5,859 nucleotides of DNA from Erysipelotrichaceae bacterium (GTDB lineage: Bacteria > Bacillota_I > Bacilli_A > RFN20 > CAG-826), in the NCBI GenBank assembly GCA_012729405.1, contig JAAYDH010000058.1, positions 1 to 5,859 of the forward strand, in the 5' to 3' direction. Shown in pieces: positions 1-5,575 of the stretch (the first letter of the stretch is position 1; each line of letters opens with the position of its first letter). The position numbers and the translations under genes are program-made. The notes beneath the pieces are model-generated. The model made no database searches and was not told the origin of the DNA. It was given only the letters and a program-made list of their open reading frames with translations.

Positions 1-2128
1 CGGTCGTTGTTGGCGTACCTGTAAATGTTAAAGAAGATAATGTGGCTGGAGCGACAACTATTACTGAACAACTATCAGTAAAACTTCCATCACTAGTAGT
101 GACAGTAATTGTGGCAGAACCAGCTGCATTAGCAGTAACTGTTCCATTGCTCACTGAAGCAACGTTTGAATTGGAACTTGCCCAAGAAACGTTTTGATTT
201 GTCGCGTTGACGGGAGAAATTGTGGCAGTTAAATTAGAATTATCACCAACAATTAAATTTAAAGACGATGGCGATAGTGAAACACCGGTAACCGCAACTG
301 AGGATTGGCTACCCCCTTGACGATAAAGTTGGATTGCCCCTTGACTAGAATCATATGTTTTAAATCTTGGAGATTGCGTGTTGTACTGAAGCTTTTCGGC
401 TGGTGTCGCCACATTGCCTACTGTTGAATTATTGTCTACAACGGAAATCGTCCATTTGGCATTATTGCTGGTAGTAGTATCAACAAAACTCAGGTTTTTT
501 GAACTGGAGGAGAGATAATCACCATCGCTATTGGAAAAAGTCCAGGATCCAGAAGTGCCACCTAATGTGAAGAGCATCGAACTTCCAGGATTTGTAATCG
601 TATTTTTATCAGCAGAGAAAGTTGCGTCAGAAACTGAGCTTAAATAAGAACTTGTTAAAGCTCCTGCTGTAGAAGAAGTAGAATTGTATGCGAATATTAG
701 ACTGTCTCCAGCAGATAATTGAGATGCGCTTGTGACAAGAGAATAACCAACTGGTGCAGTGACTGTCAGCCCACTTACGGAGACTGTTTTACCACCATAC
801 GAGCCGGTGACAGAAGTTGTTCCTTCAGATAAAGGATCGGGTGTCCAAACAACACTTGAAGTAACGTTTGCGGTTGAACTATCGCTATAGGTAGCCGTGA
901 TAGTTAATCCGGCCGGATTGAATGATTGGCCCGCTGAGTATGATTTGTTAGTAGCGGTCCCACTTAGGCTTAATGTAGATAATGATTTAACGGTAATTGT
1001 GGCCGTTCCCTTCACTGAAGTGTCTAAGGTTGAAGTTGCAGTGATTGTCGCTGTTCCGGCGCCAATACCAGTCACGGTTCCCCCACTTACGGTTGCAACA
1101 TTTGTCTTATTGCTTGACCAAGTGACTTGTGAAGAACCTGAATCGACACTAACACTTAAAGAAACTGTTGCGCCAACTGCAATAGATGACGAGGCAGGAT
1201 TTAAAGTAATCGTGTTTGGAGGAGTTGTGGCTCCGCCTCCGGTATAAGTTGTGCCACCCCAGATAATGTTTGCGTATTCGGGGTGATCAATGAAAGGATT
1301 GCGATTGCCTTGAATGGCGTAAATAGCTTCATTTCTTCTTAATTCCCATTCATCCACTGGGTCGAGATTGCTCCAAGCAGTGTAGAGTTTTACGGCATAA
1401 TCAGTAAGGCCAAAGTTATTAGAGGCAGAACCAGAATATATGACGTTTCCACCGCCCGACGACCAACTGTATGAAGCCGACCAACGCGCTCTTGTGTAAA
1501 AAGCAGAACGAGCTAAGTCACCCTTCCATTCATCGGCTGGTTCGAAAACTTTACCCGAATATGGATATAGAGAATTATCGGCGCTTCCTAGTAAGGAATA
1601 GTTATTGTTTGAAGCCTTTTCAATGGTTTTGACTTCTCCGAAAGGGTAGCTGCTCCGCATCCCATTTATCTTCCCATCAGTAGGATAGAGAATAAAAGGA
1701 TCAGCGCCCTGATTGCTTGTTGAGCCACCCCACCAAGACTTTGGTGTGGAGTGCTCACGATTCCAGCAGTCGCCTTCATTTTTGTAATTGCCACATCTTT
1801 TTTGGTCAACTGTGTAGCGAGTTGTATTGGAATACATATCAACAAGATAGCCGTCTTTAACATCGCTTGATCGATAGGTTTCGAATAAATCATCATAACT
1901 ACCGACATCCGAGCCTTTAGTAGTTATACTTTGAAGAGAAGTGAGCAAAGCGGAGCCTGAGCTGGTATTTGCATTTGCATAATATTGTTCAACCGATTGG
2001 TATGCTCGAACTTCTCTCGTGTTAGTCGCCTGCGATAAAGCAAATCCAAACGAGGCGGATAAGAATCCGGCCACAAGAATACCGACAGTTGCTTTCTTTC
2101 GAGGCGAGTTTGTTTTAGTTTTCGTCAT
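1..2128 (-). CDS. Secreted endonuclease I family nuclease with bacterial Ig-like domains (partial, C-terminus beyond window)
   Basis: Probably an exported DNA/RNA endonuclease of the endonuclease I (EndA/NucM) family, used for nucleotide scavenging or at the surface (inferred). An uninterrupted frame of 709 codons starts at ATG 2128 and runs off the left edge; GGAG (2137-2140) lies 8 bases before the ATG. Residues 1-34 form a signal peptide: basic start, hydrophobic stretch 13-31, likely cut after SQA34. There is no lipobox cysteine. The nuclease domain spans about 43-290. CWNREHS (121-127) supplies E125 and H126, matching the family's metal and general-base residues; PTDGKINGMR (149-158) supplies N155; NRNPFIDHPEY (275-285) closes the domain. 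Then come Big_2 (about 305-380), a Big_3-like domain (383-457), an unassigned beta-rich module (460-605), a second Big_2 (611-692) and the start of a second Big_3-like domain (from 694). The usual His in the DxxHLxP region is missing (DPFILYP, 143-149). No anchor is visible; it may lie in the missing part. Confidence 0.9.
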   Translation of the reverse strand, partial: MTKTKTNSPRKKATVGILVAGFLSASFGFALSQATNTREVRAYQSVEQYYANANTSSGSALLTSLQSITTKGSDVGSYDDLFETYRSSDVKDGYLVDMYSNTTRYTVDQKRCGNYKNEGDCWNREHSTPKSWWGGSTSNQGADPFILYPTDGKINGMRSSYPFGEVKTIEKASNNNYSLLGSADNSLYPYSGKVFEPADEWKGDLARSAFYTRARWSASYSWSSGGGNVIYSGSASNNFGLTDYAVKLYTAWSNLDPVDEWELRRNEAIYAIQGNRNPFIDHPEYANIIWGGTTYTGGGATTPPNTITLNPASSSIAVGATVSLSVSVDSGSSQVTWSSNKTNVATVSGGTVTGIGAGTATITATSTLDTSVKGTATITVKSLSTLSLSGTATNKSYSAGQSFNPAGLTITATYSDSSTANVTSSVVWTPDPLSEGTTSVTGSYGGKTVSVSGLTVTAPVGYSLVTSASQLSAGDSLIFAYNSTSSTAGALTSSYLSSVSDATFSADKNTITNPGSSMLFTLGGTSGSWTFSNSDGDYLSSSSKNLSFVDTTTSNNAKWTISVVDNNSTVGNVATPAEKLQYNTQSPRFKTYDSSQGAIQLYRQGGSQSSVAVTGVSLSPSSLNLIVGDNSNLTATISPVNATNQNVSWASSNSNVASVSNGTVTANAAGSATITVTTSDGSFTDSCSVIVVAPATLSSLTFTGTPTTT

Positions 2129-2229
2129 ATAATTTTCTCCGACTTGATAAAAATGGATTTTTAAAGCCAAAGACTATTTAACTACATGGGCACCCTTTTC
2201 AGCAATGTTTATTTCTGAATAGAAACAAG
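2129..2229 (-). promoter_or_regulatory. Leader/upstream region of the nuclease gene
   Basis: About 100 bases separate the tldE terminator from the nuclease ATG, so this gene should have its own promoter here, transcribed leftward. The only clear element is the ribosome site GGAG at 2137-2140. A poor promoter match exists on the minus strand: TTGCTG, 18 bases, then TTAAAT. I would not rely on it. No strong hairpin or operator was seen. Confidence 0.35.
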
Positions 2230-2264
2230 AAAAAAACAGTGGAATACTTCTATTTCACTGTTTT
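2230..2264 (-). terminator. Rho-independent terminator of tldDE
   Basis: A 14-bp inverted repeat (2233-2246 with 2251-2264) has a 4-base loop and a single G-T mismatch. Read on the minus strand, it ends in seven T residues (2236-2230). It lies 20 bases after the tldE stop codon, where a terminator for the leftward operon is expected. On the plus strand the hairpin is followed by TTTTGTTTTC if the closing A-T pairs are counted, so it could also stop rightward transcription. Confidence 0.9.
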
Positions 2265-2283
2265 GTTTTCAATGTATCTAGAT

Positions 2284-3606
2284 TTATTTGCCAGCGACAA
2301 TAATCTTTTTGACTTGGACGCTGGGGCAGGAAACGGCAGAGGGGAAGACTCTGACATCACTTCCGACTGCAACAATGTCTTTGAATAAATCAACGATATT
2401 TCCTGAGACAGTAATCAAATCTAATCCGCGAGCCAATTTGCCATCTTTGACTAAGAAACCAGTTGATTGCAAAGAGAAGTTTCCTGATTGAAAATTCATT
2501 CCGGCGTGAAGCCCACTGACTTCAGTGATATAGACACCATCACCAATCTCTTTGAAAAGGTCGTCTAATGATTTCTTGCCTGGTTTCATAACAAGGAAAC
2601 CGAGATCAACATCGATCTTTCCACCTCCGAGATAACCATTGCCGGTACTCTCGACCCCGTCTTTGTGAGCAGTAGTCAAATTATACAAATATCCTTGCAA
2701 AACGCCGTTTTTAACGATGAATTTGTTCTTTGTTGCAACTCCTTCATCATCAAACCAGCGGGCGAATGGGTTTCTAGCGAGTGGTTTTTCCTCAATGGTT
2801 ATCTTGCTTGAAGCGACCTTTTGACCGACTTTATCAATGAACAAAGAAGACCTCTTTTGGACCTCTTCGCTTGAAGCATGTCCAGCATAAAATCTCATCA
2901 AGCTGGAGACAACATCCGAAGATAAAACGGCTCTATAAGTGTTAGACTCGCAAGCCTCACCACCGAGTTGATCGATAGCTTTCTTGCCGATTTCTGCTGC
3001 TAATTTCTTAACATCAGCCCTAGTGAAATCGTTATCGAAAAGCAAGTCATAAGCGCTCTTGACTTGATCGCCTTCTTTGGCGGCAACAACACCAACGTAT
3101 GTGTAGTAGTTTGATTTGTGGACTAATTTGAGACCATGAGTATTGATGAGAGTGATTGAATTGGCGTTCTCGCTATATTCAACGGCTTGAACTTCAACAA
3201 TGCGCTTGTCATATGCACGAAGAGCGTCTTCTAGTTCGTGCAGCTTTTTTAATTTCTCATCGAGAGGAATAAGGGATAGCCCCTTATTGAAATTGTTGAT
3301 TTTGGTGTACTTTTCGCTGCCTTTGAAGATGAAAATTGGATCTTCATTTTCAATGACTTTAGCATTGGCAACAATCTCGTTAACTAAGAAAGCAGCTTTA
3401 TCTGCATTCCAGACATCGCAGGCTGCGGTACCGAATTTTCCGTTATATTTGCCGCGAGCGATAATGGTAAAACCATTCGCTACTGAGTTGTTATCGACTT
3501 CTCCATGGAATAAGGAGACAGAGATTTCATATTTTTGAGCAATATATAATTCAGCTTCCTCGATGCCGGCTTCTTTGGCGAGAGCAAAAAACTTATCGTA
3601 TTTCAT
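2284..3606 (-). CDS. tldE: TldE/PmbA-family metallopeptidase partner subunit
   Basis: TldE (PmbA) is the subunit that pairs with TldD in a cytoplasmic zinc-dependent peptidase. In E. coli that complex trims the microcin B17 leader and degrades the antitoxin CcdA. TldE itself lacks the HExxxH metal motif, and none is seen here. The protein has 440 residues, close to the roughly 450 of E. coli PmbA. Family landmarks are WFDDEGVATKN (284-294), LYNLTTAHKDGVESTGNG (307-324), GLHAGMNFQSGNFSLQSTGF (365-384) and the closing VGSDVRVFPSAVSCPSV (414-430). The N-terminal third (1-130) matches the variable substrate-side region of the family. The ATG overlaps the tldD stop by one base (TAATG), with GGAGGAG at 3617-3623 inside the end of tldD, so the two subunits are probably translationally coupled. 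It stops with TAA, 20 bases before a strong terminator. Substrate unknown; no truncation or frameshift seen. Confidence 0.93.
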   Translation of the reverse strand: MKYDKFFALAKEAGIEEAELYIAQKYEISVSLFHGEVDNNSVANGFTIIARGKYNGKFGTAACDVWNADKAAFLVNEIVANAKVIENEDPIFIFKGSEKYTKINNFNKGLSLIPLDEKLKKLHELEDALRAYDKRIVEVQAVEYSENANSITLINTHGLKLVHKSNYYTYVGVVAAKEGDQVKSAYDLLFDNDFTRADVKKLAAEIGKKAIDQLGGEACESNTYRAVLSSDVVSSLMRFYAGHASSEEVQKRSSLFIDKVGQKVASSKITIEEKPLARNPFARWFDDEGVATKNKFIVKNGVLQGYLYNLTTAHKDGVESTGNGYLGGGKIDVDLGFLVMKPGKKSLDDLFKEIGDGVYITEVSGLHAGMNFQSGNFSLQSTGFLVKDGKLARGLDLITVSGNIVDLFKDIVAVGSDVRVFPSAVSCPSVQVKKIIVAGK

Positions 3607-5006
3607 TATTTTAATTCTCCTCCGCGACCGCCGACGGTCACTTCGCTAATACGGATGGTGGGTTGACCAACATTGGTTCTAATGGAACCGGATGCCGCTC
3701 CACACATTCCTTGACCCAAGTCTAAGTCGTTACCAACCATGTCGATTTTCTTGAGGATTTCATCACCGTGTCCAATCAGAGTTGCGCCTTTGACTGGCTC
3801 ACAAATTTTGCCATCTCTGATGATATATGCTTCGGAACAACCGAAGTTGAATTCGCCAGTGGATGGATCAACGGAACCCCCATTGAAACCAACGGTATAG
3901 ATTCCTAATTTGGTGGCTTTGATGATTTCTTCAGGCGTGGATTTGCCATTAGCAATATATGTATTGCTCATACGTGATGTTGGGCAGTAGCGGTAATTTT
4001 GACGACGGCATGCGCCGTTTCCTTCGCGACCCATACGACGACCATTGAAATCGTCAACAATGAACTCGGTCAGTTTGCCATTCTTAATAAGAACTCTCTT
4101 TACGCCAAGATTGCCTTCATCATCAATGTCGATGGAACCCCACGCTTGAGGAATGGTGCTGTCATCGATAGCGGTGACAAGCGGAGAAGCAATCATCTCG
4201 CCCAGTTTTCCACTGAAGCAAGATAATCCTTTTGCGACTGAGCTCGCTTCGAGAGCGTGGCCACAAGCTTCGTGGAAGAGGACTCCCCCCCAACCATTGC
4301 CGATGACAACCGGCATTTTTCCGGATGGGCATTCTTTTGCTGTGAGCATTTTTAATGCTGTATCAACTGTTTTCCTCGCTAATTTGACGATATTAACCTT
4401 GTCCTTGAAGTAGCTGATGTCTTGTTGTGCACCAGGTCCTGCAAAGGCGGTTTCAAAGCCGTTTTGATCGGCGGCAACAATAACAAACGTCAAGCGACCG
4501 AACTCGCTATCTCTTTTAAACCATTTTCCTTTGGAATTAAAAACAGCTACAAAGCGATGAACGTTTCCAAATGAAGCGATGTGGCGGACGATGCGAGGAT
4601 CTTTGTCCTTTTCAATTTCCGCTGTTCCCGCCTTAAGCAGAGCAATCTTTTCTTCGCGAGAAATGCCGTTGTAACTATTGGTAACGGGATTGCGGTTCTT
4701 GCTGCGAATCATATCGAGCTTGGAAACCGTAATCAATCGTTCAGAGTGGAATGATTTGTTTAAAGAATTCGCTAATGTAAATAGCCCTTTCTTTGTTAAA
4801 TCGTTGGTGTAACCATAGACACATTGATTTTCTTTCAATAAACGAAGACCTACGCCACAGATTGAACCAGATGTCGAAGTATCGACTTTTCCGTTTTCTA
4901 ATGAAGTGGAATAGGTGTTGCTATCTTCAAAAAAGATTTCGGCATAATCCGCTCCAGTGGCAAGAGATTCGTTTAAGACATCAATCGCTAATTTCTTGCT
5001 GATCAT
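3606..5006 (-). CDS. tldD: TldD-family zinc metallopeptidase catalytic subunit
   Basis: Catalytic subunit of the TldD/TldE peptidase, which cleaves unfolded or leader peptides fed through a narrow channel (known for E. coli). The protein is 466 residues, close to the usual 480. The zinc motif HEACGH is at 245-250 (H245, E246, H250), and C435 in GQGMCGAASG (431-440) corresponds to the third zinc ligand near the C-terminus. Other family segments are NGRRMGREGNG (321-331), PTSRMSNTYIANG (342-354), FNFGCSEAYIIRDGKI (386-401) and VGQPTIRISEVTVGG (446-460). The start is well supported: AGGAGGT at 5014-5020 sits 7 bases before the ATG and an extended -10 lies just upstream. It is the first gene of a two-gene unit with tldE. 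No RiPP or toxin-antitoxin gene is visible nearby, so the substrate cannot be inferred; a housekeeping role is as likely as a specialised one. Confidence 0.95.
   Translation of the reverse strand: MISKKLAIDVLNESLATGADYAEIFFEDSNTYSTSLENGKVDTSTSGSICGVGLRLLKENQCVYGYTNDLTKKGLFTLANSLNKSFHSERLITVSKLDMIRSKNRNPVTNSYNGISREEKIALLKAGTAEIEKDKDPRIVRHIASFGNVHRFVAVFNSKGKWFKRDSEFGRLTFVIVAADQNGFETAFAGPGAQQDISYFKDKVNIVKLARKTVDTALKMLTAKECPSGKMPVVIGNGWGGVLFHEACGHALEASSVAKGLSCFSGKLGEMIASPLVTAIDDSTIPQAWGSIDIDDEGNLGVKRVLIKNGKLTEFIVDDFNGRRMGREGNGACRRQNYRYCPTSRMSNTYIANGKSTPEEIIKATKLGIYTVGFNGGSVDPSTGEFNFGCSEAYIIRDGKICEPVKGATLIGHGDEILKKIDMVGNDLDLGQGMCGAASGSIRTNVGQPTIRISEVTVGGRGGELK
3617..3623 (-). promoter_or_regulatory. 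tldE ribosome binding site inside tldD
   Basis: GGAGGAG on the minus strand covers the last codons of tldD and lies 10 bases before the tldE ATG. With the TAATG stop/start overlap, it fixes the tldE start and suggests coupled synthesis of the two subunits. Confidence 0.85.
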
Positions 5007-5013
5007 CTTAATG

Positions 5014-5046
5014 ACCTCCTAAAATTAAAGTGTTTTGATTATATCA
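5014..5046 (-). promoter_or_regulatory. tldDE promoter (extended -10) and ribosome site
   Basis: On the minus strand TGATATAAT (5046-5038) is a perfect -10 hexamer with the extended TGn element. The -35 region is a run of T with no good hexamer, as is common for extended -10 promoters. Transcription would start near 5031, giving a leader of about 25 bases that contains the full Shine-Dalgarno AGGAGGT (5020-5014). tldDE can therefore be expressed separately from the regulator gene upstream. Confidence 0.75.
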
Positions 5047-5055
5047 TAGACACTC

Positions 5056-5080
5056 AAAAAAACATTAAAAATTATTTAAT
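5056..5080 (-). terminator. Possible weak terminator after the regulator gene
   Basis: On the minus strand a 6-bp all-AT inverted repeat (5075-5080 with 5064-5069, 5-base loop) is followed by G and seven T residues (5062-5056). The T run is good but the stem is weak, so read-through from the regulator into tldDE is likely. Confidence 0.3.
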
Positions 5081-5081
5081 C

Positions 5082-5444
5082 TTACCTATTTAGGTATTTC
5101 TTGATGGCTTCGAATGTTTCACTAGAAAGATCGTGCTCAATCTTGCAAGCATCTTCCCTAGCGATTTTTTCATCGACCCCTAAATTGACCAACCATCTCG
5201 TCAATAGAACGTGGCGCTCATAGATTTTTGAAGCGATTAATTCGCCTTTCTTAGTTAGAAAAATGTAGCCATCTGAAGAGATAGTGATAAAATCACTCTC
5301 CTTCAATTTTTTCATCGCGATAGAAACAGATGGTTTCGAAAAGTGCATATCGTTAACGATATCGATACTTCTCACTTGTCCGAGCTTATTGCGTAAAATC
5401 AGGATTCGCTCGAGATAATCTTCGCCAGATTTAAATAATTCCAT
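5082..5444 (-). CDS. DtxR/MntR-family metal-dependent transcriptional regulator (short form)
   Basis: A cytoplasmic DNA-binding repressor that senses Mn(II) or Fe(II) and controls metal uptake or efflux genes (family knowledge). The 120 residues hold an N-terminal winged helix (HTH about 24-50, wing 54-64) and a metal-binding dimerisation domain (65-120). There is no C-terminal SH3-like domain, as in MntR-type proteins; B. subtilis MntR has 142 residues. By alignment from memory, the ligands are D9 and E12 (GEDYLE), H78 (YERH), C100, E103 and H104 (DACKIEH). D9 is MntR-like, whereas C100 is DtxR-like (MntR has Glu there), so the preferred metal cannot be read off directly. The ATG at 5444 is the only ATG in frame after an upstream TAA and has no convincing ribosome site, which agrees with the leaderless promoter described separately. 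It lies 75 bases upstream of tldD in the same orientation. No metal transporter is in view. Confidence 0.88.
   Translation of the reverse strand: MELFKSGEDYLERILILRNKLGQVRSIDIVNDMHFSKPSVSIAMKKLKESDFITISSDGYIFLTKKGELIASKIYERHVLLTRWLVNLGVDEKIAREDACKIEHDLSSETFEAIKKYLNR
5083..5096. repeat. 14-bp palindrome TACCTA-TT-TAGGTA
   Basis: A perfect inverted repeat with 6-base arms and a 2-base centre overlaps the last codons and stop of the regulator gene, centred about 59 bases before the predicted tldD transcription start. Its AGGT/ACCT arms recall half-sites of DtxR-family operators, but it also encodes the regulator's C-terminus, so it may be accidental. Confidence 0.4.
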
Positions 5445-5450
5445 GCACTC

Positions 5451-5479
5451 AATATAGTTAAATTCTCTCTCATTTGCAA
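5451..5479 (-). promoter_or_regulatory. Predicted leaderless promoter of the regulator gene
   Basis: On the minus strand, TTGCAA (5479-5474) and TATATT (5456-5451) are separated by exactly 17 bases, matching 4/6 and 5/6 of the sigma-70/SigA consensus. Standard spacing puts +1 at 5444, the A of the regulator's ATG, so the mRNA would be leaderless. The lack of a Shine-Dalgarno sequence supports this. Confidence 0.55.
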
Positions 5480-5493
5480 TTTACGCGCTAAAT
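5479..5493. repeat. Inverted repeat ATTTA-CGCGC-TAAAT by the regulator's -35
   Basis: 5-base arms flank CGCGC and touch the upstream edge of the regulator's predicted -35 box. The position suits an autoregulatory operator, but the arms are short and AT-rich and the match to known MntR boxes is poor. Confidence 0.3.
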
Positions 5494-5499
5494 AATTTC

Positions 5500-5528
5500 T
5501 TCGCTAAGAGGTTTTAAGAGTTTATAAT
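5500..5528 (+). promoter_or_regulatory. Predicted promoter of the deaminase gene
   Basis: A perfect -10, TATAAT, is at 5523-5528. The hexamer 17 bases upstream (TTCGCT, 5500-5505) is a weak -35. Transcription would begin near 5535 and leave a leader of about 41 bases. Two copies of TAAGAG (5505-5510 and 5515-5520), one helical turn apart, occupy the spacer. Confidence 0.5.
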
Positions 5529-5539
5529 TATGCTAACAA

Positions 5540-5560
5540 AATCGAAGACGCGCTTTGATT
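5540..5560 (+). other. Hairpin in the deaminase gene leader
   Basis: AATCGAAG (5540-5547) pairs with CTTTGATT (5553-5560): 8 bp including one G-U, around the loop ACGCG. It would fill most of the short leader and ends directly before the ribosome site AAGGAG (5561-5566). No T run follows, so it is not a terminator. It could stabilise the mRNA or modulate translation. It is too small to resemble the purine riboswitch. Confidence 0.45.
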
Positions 5561-5575
5561 AAGGAGAACGGAAAT

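Noticed and set aside
897..1247. Open frame of 116 codons on the plus strand
   Set aside because: It lies antisense to the Big_2/Big_3-like part of the nuclease gene; its Val/Ala/Pro-rich translation is the mirror of Thr/Ser/Asn-rich Ig-like repeats, and there is no ribosome site.
1666..1908. Open frame of 80 codons on the minus strand
   Set aside because: It is in a different frame inside the conserved nuclease domain, whose own frame carries the REH and NRNPF motifs.
2041..2128. Lipoprotein signal for the nuclease
   Set aside because: There is no cysteine in the first 111 residues, so the N-terminus fits signal peptidase I rather than a lipobox.
2288..2491. Plus-strand open frame of 67 codons
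   Set aside because: Antisense to the conserved C-terminus of tldE, with no family features.
3200..3538. Plus-strand open frame of 112 codons
   Set aside because: Antisense to the N-terminal part of tldE, with low-complexity translation and no ribosome site.
3999..5002. Plus-strand open frames at 3999-4226, 4153-4413 and 4793-5002
   Set aside because: All are antisense to tldD, whose zinc motif and family segments show the real coding frame.
3606..5444. RiPP or microcin maturation locus or toxin-antitoxin system around tldDE
   Set aside because: No precursor peptide, cyclase, transporter or toxin gene is visible next to tldDE; the intergenic gaps are too short to hold one.
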